DNA of 64,000 nucleotides from Harmothoe impar (taxonomy: Eukaryota; Annelida; Polychaeta; Phyllodocida; Polynoidae), in the NCBI GenBank assembly GCA_947462335.1, contig OX381704.1, positions 123,366,004 to 123,430,003 of the forward strand. The letters are read 5' to 3'. Below, piece by piece: positions 36,727 to 48,607 of this stretch (position 1 is the stretch's first letter; the number at the start of each line of letters is the position of its first letter). The translations under genes were made by a program, and so were the position numbers. The notes under the pieces are model-generated. The model saw nothing but the letters and a program-made list of their open reading frames with translations. It was not told the origin of the DNA and made no database searches.

Positions 36727-37345
36727 AGGGTAAGTGGCCTGGTTCTCCGGTCAGGTTGTATCAAAGCAGTATGCTATCTTATAAGGATTAATCCCCTGGT
36801 CCCACGGTCGGCGTGCATTAAAGCAGCACGCTTCCCGGTAAGGGTTTATGGGTGCATTAAAGCAGTATGCTGCCCTATGATGGTTGATCTCCAGCTCCCA
36901 CGGTAGGCGTGCATGTTGCCCTATAACAGTTAATGGATAAATTAAAGCAACATGCCGCCCAGTAAGAGTTAATCTCCAGCTCCCGAGGTTGGCGTGTATG
37001 ATAACGGCATGCCGCCTGGTAAGGGTTAATGTCCCCCAATGGATGTGTATTATAGCAGCATGCTGCCTGGTAAGGGTTAATGTCCCCCGGTGGGTGTGTA
37101 TTATATCAGCATGCTGCCCTATGATGGTTAATGTCCCCCGGTGGGCGTGTATTATAGCAGCATGCTGCCTGGTAAGGGTTAATGTCCCCCGGTGGGTGTG
37201 TATTATAGCAGCATGCTGCCTGGTAAGGGTTAATGTCCCCCGGTGGGCGTGTATTATAGCAGCATGCTGCCCTATGAGGGTTAGTCCCCGGTGGGTGTGT
37301 ATTATAGCAGCATGCTGCCCTATGAGGGTAAGTCCCCGGCTCCCC
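36727..37345 (+). repeat. 51-bp minisatellite, about 11 units
   Basis: Unit CATGCTGCCTGGTAAGGGTT-AATGTCCCCC-GGTGGGTGTGTATTATAGCAG. The period is 17 codons, so several frames stay open on both strands. Units at the left are degraded. It adjoins a CAG acceptor-like site on the minus strand near 37393. Confidence 0.85.
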
Positions 37346-37711
37346 CGGTCGGCGCGTTGTCTCCGTGTGGCGTGCTGCACGTGCTGTTAACTACCACGTG
37401 ACCTGCAAACACACAGCACCATCTTGTAATACATCAACAGCAAACGGTGACGTTTTTAAAAACTTGGCATATGATATTGGAACTACAAGCTCAAGCAGAG
37501 CGCATCTGCTAATCTTAAGTTAGGCTAAAACTTTTTGAAAGTTTTGGTTCACGAAACAGCTTCTGTATAAAAGTACCTGAACTGCTGGGGTTTCTGCATG
37601 TTCTGTTTGAGAACTCAAATATAGTTTCATCAACTAGGGCCTGTACAGTATTTTTAATGTTACTTAGTACATAAAAAGAGTCAGAGATTCAAATATAAAC
37701 CATGCCCCTAC

Positions 37712-39692
37712 CTGGTTTATGAGGTAGCCGGCCCCCGTATAGCGCACACATGGTGAGGAGGATGACGAGACACGTCACCGCCATGACGAACATGACGCAC
37801 AGACACCGGCCAGACGTGTACCGGCACCACCTGTACACCAAATATGACACTACATGACAACATGACACACAGACACCCTGACGTGTACCGGCACCACCTG
37901 TACACCAAGTATGACACTACATGACAACATGACGCACAGACACCCTGACGTGTACCGGCACCACCTGTACACCAAATATGACACTACATGACAACATGAC
38001 GCACAGACACCCTGACGTGTACCGGCACCACCTGTACACCAAATATGACACTACATGAAAACATGACACACAGACACCCTGACGTGTACCGGCACCACCT
38101 GTACACCAAATATGACACTACATGACAACATGACGCACAGACACCCTGACGTGTACCGGCACCACCTGTACACCAAATATGACACTACATGACGACATGA
38201 CACACAGACACCGGCACCACCTGTACACCAAATATGACACTACATGACGACATGACACACAGACACCAGCACCACCTGTACACCAAATATGACACTACAT
38301 GACAACATGACACACAGACACCGACACCACCTGTACACCAAATATGACACTACATGACAACATGACACACAGACACCGGCCCGACGTGTACCGGCACCAC
38401 CTGTACACCAAATATGACACTACATGACGAACATGACGCACAGACACCGGCATCACCTGTACACCAAATATGACACTACATGACAACATGACACACAGAC
38501 ACCGGCCCGACGTGTACCGGCACCACCTGTACACCAAATATGACACTACATGACAACATGACGCACAGACACCGGCACCACCTGTACACCAAATATGACA
38601 CTACATGACAACATGACACACAGACACCGGCCCGACGTGTACCGGCACCACCTGTACACCAAATATGACACTACATGACGAACATGACGCACAGACACCG
38701 GCATCACCTGTACACCAAATATGACACTACATGACAACATGACGCACAGACACCGGCCTGACGTGTACCGGCACCACCTGTACACCAAATATGACACTAC
38801 ATGACAACATGACGCACAGACACCGGCCTGACGTGTACCGGCACCACCTGACATGACAGGATATGTCATACATGTACATATGGAATACGTCACATGTAAT
38901 ATGTAGCAGCAAAGCTGGATCAAAGCATGCAATCATTGGGGGTGAAAGGTAATCCCCGTTTTGGCAATCATGAGATCGGGCCAATCGAAACGTATTTGAC
39001 CAGGTGCCAGCTTTGACCAGGTTACATCTTTAACTGGGTGCCAGCTTTGACCAGCTGACATAAAACGGTTTATTTAGGGCAGGCAAAGCCATATATGAAG
39101 ATACAACCACCACCATTTTCTTTTTTTTATTAACATATCAAAGAAGAAATTCATTTTTCAAAAAGAATTTATTAATGGTGGCTGGTCAAAGCTGGCACCC
39201 AGTCAAAGCTGGCACCCGGTCAAAGCTAGCACCCGGTCAAAGACGTTTCAATTGGCCCGATCACTGCCTGAAGGTATATCGTGAAATATGCCTGATCCCA
39301 AAGGTCTAATATGATCAATTGTAGCCTTAGTCGGTGAACATATAGATTTTTTATGCCAAAAAATGTTTCAATAAATCTCAGCAGTGGGTCTGTAATCCAC
39401 GTTATCAGAATAAAACGCCCCAAATAGTGAGGCACAATACAGCGTCACGGGCAGTTTGAGTATCTCGGAGATGGTGGGAGGGCAGGCAGTCATACGTTTT
39501 AAAAAGATCATGTCTTATTTTCTAGACCTGAATCTAAATATATCCCTTTATTAAAGATGATAAGTGGATGATTGGTTACTCTTGTCATTTTTCTGTATGC
39601 AATCCTTCATTTCGCAGTGGTAACATAAAAGGTTCCACTAACCTGTTTTCCTCCTGTCTGTCGTCAGTTCCAAACGGCACGTACTCCGCCAT
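37712..39692 (-). CDS. 5' part of a small type II (signal-anchor) membrane protein gene
   Basis: Exon 1 (39692-39643) starts with an ATG in context GAAGATGGCGG and reads MAEYVPFGTDDRQEEN; donor CAG|GTTAGT, phase 2. Exon 2 (37830-37712) has acceptor TGTACAG, fits in phase, and encodes CRYTSGRC followed by a clear membrane helix CVMFVMAVTCLVILLTMCAL and YGGRLPHKP; donor CAG|GTAGGG, phase 1. The protein thus has a short N-terminal tail and one early membrane helix without signal peptide, a type II layout. Downstream exons are uncertain: 35828-35590, or an ORF entering the 51-bp array at about 37386, are both phase-compatible. No family recognised. Confidence 0.5.
37831..38866 (-). repeat. Minisatellite built from the exon 2 acceptor of the type II protein gene, ~17 copies
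   Basis: On the minus strand each unit reads ATATTTGGTGTACAG|GTGGTG-CCGG..., the same acceptor and first exon codons as at 37830. Units are 45-75 bp and differ by presence of the TACACGTC(A/T)GG segment. The two right-most units lack a following exon. Confidence 0.85.
38972..39262. mobile_element. MITE with inverted subterminal 17-bp repeats
   Basis: Ends GATCGGGCCAATCGAAACGT and ACGTTTCAATTGGCCCGATC, each followed by tandem GGGTGCCAGCTTTGACC-type 17-mers pointing inward. The same design with a diverged 17-mer occurs at 56461-56795. Confidence 0.75.
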
Positions 39693-40135
39693 CTTCCCTG
39701 CCTGCTGCTGTGTGAGGTGCTGTTGGTGCTACACTGCTGCACGCACTGCATGCACTGCAGGCAGTCTCAGCTCCATCTCATCTCCAAATCAAACCAGGAA
39801 ACGCAAACAAAGTTATAACAACGTTAAAATGTGACAAAATCGTTTTTAGATGATGTTTAAACAAAGTTGAAGAAGTAATTCAACATTCAAGAAAATCAAA
39901 TAAAGTTAATGTAATATTGAAACAAGATTGAAAAATGCATATCGTCATTAATTCTATCTTCATGGTTGTCAACTTAGGGATCTTACTTTAATTTCAAGGG
40001 AATTCTTTGTACATTGATTATGAGATATTCCATTATATCAGTTGCTATAAAACCATTGCAAGTGTGGGGTGAATCTACCACTTCAAATTTTAAATGGTAC
40101 AGATAGACAGATAGAGAGGATGTTAAGTGTCCGCT
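39263..40135. other. 5' flank and leader of the type II protein gene
   Basis: 39693-39775 is GC-richer than its surroundings, with CTGCAGTGCATGCAGTGCG words, and may be the 5' UTR. The GAAGATGGCGG at the start codon matches a YY1-type site. The remainder is AT-rich with no recognised gene. Confidence 0.4.
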
Positions 40136-40139
40136 ATAA

Positions 40140-40510
40140 ACACATAGTCATTAATCATGTTGTTGTAATGTTCCTTCTGTGCCGGCCATGTGTGGTTAAT
40201 CCCATTGTTGTAACGTTCCTTCTGTGCCGGCCGTGTGCCATTAATCACGTTGTTGTAACGTTCCTTCTGTGGTGGCCGTGTGTCATTAATAACGTTGTTG
40301 TAACCTTCCTTCTGTGCCGGCCGTGTGCCATTAATCACGTTGTTGTAACGTTCCTTCTGTGGTGGCCGTGTGTCATTAATAACGTTGTTGTAACCTTCCT
40401 TCTGTGTTGCTGTGTGTCATAGATAACGTTGTAACGTTCCTTCTGTGCCGACCGTGTGTCATTAATCACGTTGTTGTAACCTTCCTTCTGTGGAGGCCGT
40501 GTCATTAATG
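40140..40510 (+). repeat. Minisatellite of ~60-bp units (GTTGTAACGTTCCTTCTGTG)
   Basis: About six units alternate GTGCCGGCCGTGTGCCATTA and GTGGTGGCCGTGTGTCATTA, so a two-unit higher-order repeat is present. Confidence 0.85.
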
Positions 40511-40814
40511 ACAGAGTAGTAGTGGATGTACAATGACTCTAACACAGGGAGTGTGTTGATGGTGGGAGATGGTATCAGGTGTAGTACGGGGGTACAGTAC
40601 ACCTGTATGTACACCTCTATACACCTCTATGTATACACCTGTATTAGGGCACTTAGTGTTAAATGCAATCAGGCAGCAATCTGTGCCAGGCCACTCCCCA
40701 CACAACAACCTTTTTTTTTAAGTGGTTTATTGGGTACACTGTTGGATTCAGCACATTGTCGTTCTGCCTCCAAGCCCCGTACATGGGTCAGAAGGCCTCT
40801 CTGTGTCATTCTGT

Positions 40815-41215
40815 GTATAAAGATGGCCATGTGCGTACAGAGAGGGGGTTAGCCTGAATAGGGTGTATAAAGATGGCCGTGTGCGTACAGAGAGGGGTTA
40901 GCCTGAATAGGGTGTATAAAGATGGCCGTGTGCGTACAGAGAGGGGTTAGCCTGAATAGGGTGTATAAAGATGGCCGTGTGCGTACAGAGAGGGGTTAGC
41001 CTGAATAGGGTGTATAAAGATGGCCGTGTGCGTACAGAGAGGGGGTTAGCCTGAATAGGGTGTATAAAGATGGCCGTGTGCGTACAGAGAGGGGGTTAGC
41101 CTTAATAGGGTGTATAAAGATGGCCGTGTGCGTACAGAGAGGGGGTTAGCCTGAATAGGGTGTATAAAGATGGCCGTGTGCGTACAGAGAGGGGGTTAGC
41201 CTGAATAGGGTGGCC
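40815..41215 (+). repeat. Minisatellite of ~49-50 bp, 8 copies
   Basis: Unit GTGTATAAAGATGGCCGTGT-GCGTACAGAG-AGGGGTTAGCCTGAATAGG, very homogeneous (>95% identity). Contains AAGATGGCCG, a YY1-like word, in each copy. Confidence 0.9.
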
Positions 41216-41808
41216 ACCGTATGCTGCATGATGCACCTGCATGATGCACAGGATCTACATGAGGCACCTGCATGATCCTTAGCTATAACTTAAGTATATA
41301 TACCACAATACAGGAGTGCTGCTCTCCTATAATCAAGGATCATAGGGCCCCTAGGTGTACTTCACAGTTCCAGTCACCGACTATAGGGGGCAGCAAGGAG
41401 CTTCTGCATGCACGCCGCAACTAGAGCGTCAGGCATGGGCTTAGACTGACTTGTTTTTTTAACATTTTAGGAGTTGCTGGATTTTCTGGATTCTATTTTT
41501 TCCTGTTTGGGCAGAGGATCAAATAGATTTAGACCCAGTGGAAGGATGACTAAGAACGTAGTGACACCTCTTAAAGGAAATAGCGGCCAAAAAGACACAA
41601 ACACCCTTACGTTAAGCCCGCAGTGGCAAAAGCACGTCATATTCTGCGTTAAAATGCTCACACCCCTCTGCCATGAGTTTTACTGGGCCATGCAGACCTG
41701 GGTACTGTTTCTCCACAAATTTGCGGACCTCTGTATATATTTACGGAGCTCTGCAAATTTATGGAATGTGCATTACCTTTACTTAATAAATAGACAAAGG
41801 TTCACGAG

Positions 41809-41877
41809 TATAGTTTCCCACTGAGGGTTATTTCATGAGGCGGAGCCGAGTGAAATAACCCTCAGTGGGGAACTATA
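41809..41877. repeat. Large hairpin, ~27-bp arms
   Basis: TATAGTTTCCCACTGAGGGT and its complement around a GGCGGAGCC loop; the arms include GTTATTTCA/TGAAATAAC. Further copies of GTGAAATAxCCCTC words at 42000-42030 suggest a decayed MITE. Confidence 0.7.
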
Positions 41878-42454
41878 GGAGTGCTCCTTTGTGTTTATTT
41901 CATGTCACAACTAACCATATTTGTCAAAATACGACTTAATTGGTCTGAAAAAGCTATTTTACAGTGCTTTTATCATCAGTTTAAATGATTTTAAAGGCCG
42001 TGAAATATGGGCGAGGGTTATTTCACGGGGGGTGTTAGATACGGCCTTCCTTGGTTAAGTCAATGGGAGTGCCGTATTCACCATGAAATAAATATTGGTT
42101 CTGCACATATTTCTGCGTATTTTGATTGCAAAAATATGCACAGCGTGAAATAAAAAGCTTTTACAGTAGATAATAGACTTGTGTGATTGCCAAGGTTTAG
42201 ATTAAGACGGTATTGCAGCTCAACATCATGTGCCCTTTCTCTATATGATATACGAAAGCAGCCCGCGCAGGCAACTCACTAGTCCTGCACTCAAGCATCA
42301 CGCCAACTATGCACCATACCGAACCTTAGGGAGTCAACCCGGTGTGGTCAGCATGATGCACTAATGCAGCCCTGGCGAGTAACTCGCTCGAATCACAGGC
42401 ATCACATAACACAAGTTAGTGGCTTTCTTTGTTGCTGAGTTTAGTTAGGTCGCT

Positions 42455-42640
42455 TTTTTTTTTTTCACCAAATATTTTTGGGGTGATTTGGTAAATTTCG
42501 CCCATTTTACAGATATTTGGTCAAATTTAGGCCCTAAAACACACATTTTCCCAAAAAAATTCCCAAAAAACTTTAGGGTCGGGCCAAAAAATAGGGTAGG
42601 TCGGGATACCGGAACACAACAAATTTTTTTTTTAGGCCTT
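42455..42640. mobile_element. GGCCAAAAA-type MITE, copy 2
   Basis: Shares TAGGGTCGGGCCAAAAAATA and a TTTTTTTTAGGCCTTA end with the copies at 33038 and 59515. Confidence 0.55.
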
Positions 42641-44149
42641 AATTATACCTTGATCACTTCACTTGACTTAATAGAGTGCATTCTGTATGCTGGAAATATC
42701 ATCATGAAAACTGTCATTATTGCAACCGCTCATTTTGAATACCGGTAATATAGATAAATGTTCGTAAAGGAAAGGTGGTAGCAAGGGATAAAAAGTTAGA
42801 CGCTTCTTTCAGCTTGATAATCTTACAAAGTGGTATTCTACAGATAGGCGTTGGTTGTAACCAACACCTCATGGCGTACATTGTTGTGTTAAGTAAAAAC
42901 ATAAATAAAATATCACACAGTCTCTTTTGTATAAACATGTTTAATACTCAATACAGATATAGGGGACATTTCAAAATGCAAGACACTATAAACCGACAGA
43001 TTTCATGGGACATCATTTTAAAATAGGCCTGTGACCTGTTCTTGTGATATTTGAAATATACAAATATAAAATTATAAGTGAATAATACTATTGATTCTTC
43101 AATACAGACCGCCGGGATATGAAATAACATGAAACTATAATGTTTATAAACTGGTATGACATATGAGCATACTATAAAGGTGACAAGTACAGTGCTACAT
43201 CTGTCAAGATAGTAGCAGATAGTTTCTCAGTGGACAGTGGCCATAATAATAGTACTTAGCTACATATTATTAGCATAATGTCCACACAATTGTATAACTC
43301 ATGTCATATCCTATTTCATTATTTCTATAATACACCTTATTCTTTAGCTCTTGTACCTAAAACTACTACACACATTTATCATCACAGAGAACACATGTAT
43401 GCCTGTGGTTACAGATGTGTGGGGGTGTCATGTCATAACACTGATACAAACTAGACTCATGTAGGACTTTGTGAGACATTGAGGAGACACAATGAGCTGA
43501 CAAACAGTGAGTAGTAACAACTCAACACATAACTCTGTGTGAGGTACCACATGGAGTAACAACACATAACTGTGTGTGTGAGGTACCGCATGGAGTACAA
43601 CATGTTACAATCAGGTATAAGGCTTTAACACTCCTCGGTACAGATTCTCAGGACACATCATGACATAACGACAGATAGCAAAGTTAGTAAACTATGCTGT
43701 ATAGCATCATCAAATTAAAAACAAAATATTCTAAAACTTTAAAAACCTCTGGGTGCATATTTCTAATACAAGTTAAAACTCTACGTCTGAGGCTGTTAGT
43801 GTGTCGTTGTAAATGTGTAAATGTGTACATGTCACATTGTGGGACATGCTTCATACAGTTTTAGAAATAACATGAAGTAAAAAAGTAAAACCCGCTGAAT
43901 GTAGGCCTATATCATGACATCATCTGTGTTACCTATCATAATATAAGGATGGATAAGAACCCAATATGGGATGGTCTCCATACAGTGCCATAGTACAATA
44001 TGTAATGTATGTATGTATGTGTAATAAACTACACAGGAAATGATAAAAAAAAGTAGTATTGGTCCGCGTAGGGTAACAATCTAAAATTAGCTAAATGAGT
44101 TAAAAGCTACCACGAATACTAACTCCATTACTCGGTATCAGTATACCGC
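42641..44149. other. Gene-poor spacer
   Basis: AT-rich unique sequence; only a decayed CCCTTTAAGG MITE fragment precedes it (42220-42420). No gene or RNA recognised. Confidence 0.5.
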
Positions 44150-45075
44150 CTTTAGTCCTTTAAGAACAGGACCATGTTCATTTGTCGGCATGATGCACCA
44201 AGGCATCACCCGGTGAGTAGCATGATGCACCGCATCGCTGCATCATACCGACTCCTTAGTAACGTACCAACCGCATCGGTGCATCCTACCGACTCCTCAG
44301 GAGTGTACCAACCCTATAGAGGTGGGACAACATGTGGATACTAATGTGAATATTGCGTTAATAGACGTTCTGCTTAGCCTGATAACAGGGGCTACCATCA
44401 CAGTAGAACAGATTCAGGGGAATTCAATACAGCATTCATGACTATTCCTAGTAAATGATATAATACAAAAATAGCAAATTGTACAGATATCAGGGTGTCA
44501 AGTTGCCATCTTCAGCCTAGACTCTCATGGAAGTCATACAGCATACATAGGTAAAACTCATAATGTGGGGGGCAGTGTATTAGTATTATATGAGTACAGT
44601 GTATTAGTATTATATGAGTACAGTGTATTAGTATTATATATATGACTATTCCTAGTAAATGATATAATACAAAAATAGCAAATTGTACAGATATCAGGGT
44701 TTAAGACTCTCATGGAATGTTATTATGAACAGCTACCTAGGGGTGGGAGGTAAACGTTCATGTGACATGGTGTGAGGTGTACTGTGCTGTACAAGGATAA
44801 TGCATCCTGTTAGTGCTGACAACAGATATCAGCCCTGTAAGGACAGCATGATGCTTCAAAGCCACAAATGTTGGCACGATGCACCAATGCAGCACCAGTG
44901 GCTGACCAGAACTGCATTGGTGCATCAGGCCGACCATTCTGGAGTGTATATTCCCTGTAGAGTCATCATGATGTATGAATGCAGCCCTGACAAGTTCCAT
45001 GCCAGCGCTGCATTCATACATTATACCGACAAAGGACAATGTATTAAAGCATCATGTGGTCCTTAAAGCGTTCTC
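44150..45075. mobile_element. CCCTTTAAGG MITE, copy 4, interrupted
   Basis: AGTCCTTTAAGAACAGG at the left and GTGGTCCTTAAAG at the right with the typical GCATGATGCACCAATGC interior. About 450 bp (44340-44800) in the middle is foreign and contains a 64-bp direct duplication (44446-44510 and 44638-44702) and a 28-bp tandem (44580-44640). Confidence 0.55.
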
Positions 45076-46139
45076 TCAATACAAGACTACATTACATGGC
45101 TTACACATAGAGATATTACATACTCAACACGTCAGTTTGACCGACATGATACTTCAAAACAATAATAACAGATAAGAGAGATAACAATCGTAAGTTCTCT
45201 CATGGGGTGGGGCTATGTCGCATCATAAAGTGAAGCAAAATACTAAAAAGAAGGAAACTGAGCTAGTCGGGCGCTACACCTGACAAACATGAACCTGGTA
45301 CACTCTGATAATTGGCAAGCTGATGGTGTGAAGCTGGGACTCCACGATACACTTTTGTTGTCAGATCAGAGCTGTTCTCACAAATCTCACCCAAAGGGAT
45401 GAATAAACAGCAAATACAAACAAACCCTTACATTGCTCATCCATGTTAGCATGATCTGACAGATTTACTCTCGTGAGGATGCACCAGAAAATTGGAGCCC
45501 CAGCTTAAATACTGAAATAGCCATGTTTGGGGGCTTCATCTTGTTAAGAATGGTCCATGCGGGTAGGTCCTAACTGCTGTAGAGGCGGATGAAACCATTA
45601 ACCTCACAATGTCCTTATCAGTATGAGGTTGTCGTCACCTCATTACCGTACAGATCTGGTGCAGCATGGCCCCTCCCCGGGGATGTGGCCCCTGGTTCAC
45701 CATAAAGTGGTATAATACTAATGCCATCCCTGACTGGATAGTTTCCTGTTAATTAACAAGAATGTCCTGATGACACCTTGATGTCGGGGGTGGGGGGGGG
45801 GGGGGGTCATACAGGGTTACCACTCCTAATATACCTAGTTTTACATACTCTCAGATGAATCTCAGATGAATCGGGAAATATGTGATATATTCATTTTGAT
45901 GCTATCTAGGAAGCCCAAATCAGCATGATTAAGCCACATTTGACGAATTTTAGGAGCTTCGTCGTACCAAATCCGTGCATTACATCCCCCAACAAAATGG
46001 CCGCCAATTCTGCACACAGCCTTGGGCAATTTGAGAATTGGTGGATTTCTGAAATTTGGGCACTTAATTTGATATAAACAGAAACGAAAGACATAAATTC
46101 ACAGATTTCAATTTCTGTGAAATTCGCGAAAATATGTGC
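45076..46139. other. 3' flank of the laccase gene, no feature seen
   Basis: Unique AT-rich sequence with a G run at 45788-45806. No gene recognised. Confidence 0.5.
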
Positions 46140-48410
46140 AGTATGATACTATGCGGGCTGGTACCCCATATAGATAATATTGTCTATAAGAGTAGGGACC
46201 TAGTCTATGACAGTAGGGGTGTGGTCTATGACAGTAGGGGAGTGGTCTATGACAGTAGTGGCGTGGTCTCCTCTGACGGCAGGAAGCGGGCGGGTACCTC
46301 CACCATAACACTGTAGTGTAGTCTATAAGAGTAGGGGAGTGGTCTCCTCTGACGGCAGGAAGCGGGTGGGTACCTCCACCATGAGGATGCGTCTATTACA
46401 GTGAGATGTCTGTGAGAGTTGAGTAGCGGAGTGGTCTATGAGAGTGTAGTCTATGACAGTAGGGGCGTTGTTTCCTCTGACGGCAGGAAGCGGGTGGGTA
46501 CCTCCACCATGAGGATGCGTCTATTACAGTGAGATGTCTGTGAGAGTTGAGTAGCGGAGTGGTCTATGACAGTAGCGGAGTGGTCTATGACAGTAGCGGA
46601 GTGGTCTATGACAGTAGCGGAGTGGTCTATGACAGTAGCGGAGTGGTCTATGACAGTAGCGGAGTGGTCTATGACAGTAGCGGAGTGGTCTATGACAGTA
46701 GGGGTGTGGTCTATGACAGTAGCGGAGTGGTCTATGACAGTAGCGGAGTGGTCTATGACAGTAGCGGAGTGGTCTATGACAGTAGCGGAGTGGTCTATGA
46801 CAGTAGCGGAGTGGTCTATGACAGTAGCGGAGTGGTCTATGACAGTAGCGGAGTGGTCTATGACAGTAGCGGAGTGGTCTATGACAGTAGCGGAGTGGTC
46901 TATGACAGTAGCGGAGTGGTCTATGACAGTAGCGGAGTGGTCTATGACAGTAGGGGAGTGGTCTATGACAGTAGCGGAGTGGTCTATGACAGTAGGGGAG
47001 TGGTCTATGAGAGTGTAGTCTATGACAGTAGGGGCGTTGTTTCCTCTGACGGCAGGAAGCGGGTGGGTACCTCCACCATGAGGATGCGTCTATTACAGTG
47101 AGATGTCTGTGAGAGTTGAGTAGCTGAGTGGTCTATGACAGTAGCGGAGTGGTCTATGACAGTAGCGGAGTGGTCTATGACAGTAGCGGAGTGGTCTATG
47201 ACAGTAGGGGTGTGGTCTATGACAGTAGCGGAGTGGTCTATGACAGTAGCGGAGTGGTCTATGACAGTAGCGGAGTGGTCTATGACAGTAGCGGAGTGGT
47301 CTATGACAGTAGCGGAGTGGTCTATGACAGTAGCGGAGTGGTCTATGACAGTAGCGGAGTGGTCTATGACAGTAGCGGAGTGGTCTATGACAGTAGCGGA
47401 GTGGTCTATGACAGTAGCGGAGTGGTCTATGACAGTAGCGGAGTGGTCTATGACAGTAGGGGAGTGGTCTATGACAGTAGCGGAGTGGTCTATGACAGTA
47501 GGGGTGTGGTCTATGACAGTAGCGGAGTGGTCTATGACAGTAGGGGTGTGGTCTATGACAGTAGGGGTGTGGTCTATGACAGTAGGGGTGTGGTCTATGA
47601 CAGTAGGGGAGTGGTCTATGACAGTAGGGGAGTGGTCTATGACAGTAGCGGCGTTGTCTATGACAGTAGGGGTGTGGTCTATGACAGTAGCGGAGTGGTC
47701 TATGACAGTAGCGGAGTGGTCTATGACAGTAGCGGAGTGGTCTATGACAGTAGCGGAGTGGTCTATGACAGTAGGGGTGTGGTCTATGAGAGTAGTGGAG
47801 TGGTCTATGACAGTAGCGGAGTGGTCTATGACAGTAGTGGTGTGGTCTATGACAGTAGGGGTGTGGTCTGTGACAGTAGGGGCGTGGTCTATGACAGTAG
47901 GGGTGTGGTCTATGACAGTAGCGGAGTGGTCTATGACAGTAGTGGTGTGGTCTATGACAGTAGGGGTGTGGTCTATGACAGTAGCGGAGTGGTCTATGAC
48001 AGTAGGGGTGTGGTCTATGACAGTAGGGGAGTGGTCTATGACAGTAGGGGTGTGGTCTATGAGAGTAGGGGTGTGGTCTATGACAGTAGGGGTGTGGTCT
48101 ATGACAGTAGGGGTGTGGTCTATGACAGTAGTGGAGTGGTCTATGACAGTGGGGGTGTGGTCTATGACAGTAGGGGAGTGGTCTATGACAGTAGTGGCGT
48201 GGTCTATGACAGTAGCGGAGTGGTCTATGACAGTAGCGGAGTGGTCTATGACAGTAGCGGAGTGGTCTATGACAGTAGCGGAGTGGTCTATGACAGTAGT
48301 GGCGTGGTCTATGACAGTAGTGGAGTGGTCTATGACAGTAGGGGTGTGGTCTATGACAGTAGGGGAGTGGTCTATGACAGTAGTGGCGTGGTCTCCTCTG
48401 ACCGCAGGAA
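46140..48410 (-). repeat. 21-bp minisatellite made from the laccase stop region, >80 copies
   Basis: Minus-strand unit GACCACTCCGCTACTGTCATA equals the codons for T-T-P-L-L-S plus the stop TAG of the adjacent laccase exon. Blocks of longer unit at 46260-46308, 46345-46400, 46470-46530 and 47036-47100 also copy the preceding exon sequence (GAGGTACCCACCCGCTTCCT). The period of seven codons leaves long frames open on both strands; these are artefacts. Confidence 0.92.
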
Positions 48411-48607
48411 GCGGGTGGGTACCTCCACCATGAGCCCCCGTCTGTGGTGTCGGCGCCGCATGCACGTCTTGTAAGTCACCACAAACATGGCGAGGACCGA
48501 CACGGACACCAGGATGGCCAGCACCACCGTGGCTATCTGGTACCGCTGCTGGGACACCGGCACCGCCGTCGTGCACAGGTCAGCCTCGGCCTGCGCCCTC
48601 ACCTTAC
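48372..48607 (-). CDS. Laccase exon 16: membrane helix and dileucine tail
   Basis: The helix IATVVLAILVSVSVLAMFVV is followed by KTCMRRRHHRRG (positive-inside) and a tail ending RSEETTPLLS and TAG. The E-xxx-LL sits seven residues from the end. The stop codon and last six codons seed the 21-bp array immediately downstream. Confidence 0.88.

Noticed and set aside
36751..37380. ORFs in the 51-bp array (LTLTRQHAAIIHTHRG or RVNVPRWVCIIAACCL)
   Set aside because: Period divisible by three keeps frames open; no supporting splice or domain evidence, although an exon entering from 37386 remains conceivable.
47020..48576. Long open frames on both strands (432-518 codons) reading VIDHSAT or VVYDSSG repeats
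   Set aside because: They are by-products of a 21-bp (seven-codon) tandem array with no stops in five of six frames; the array derives from the laccase stop region.
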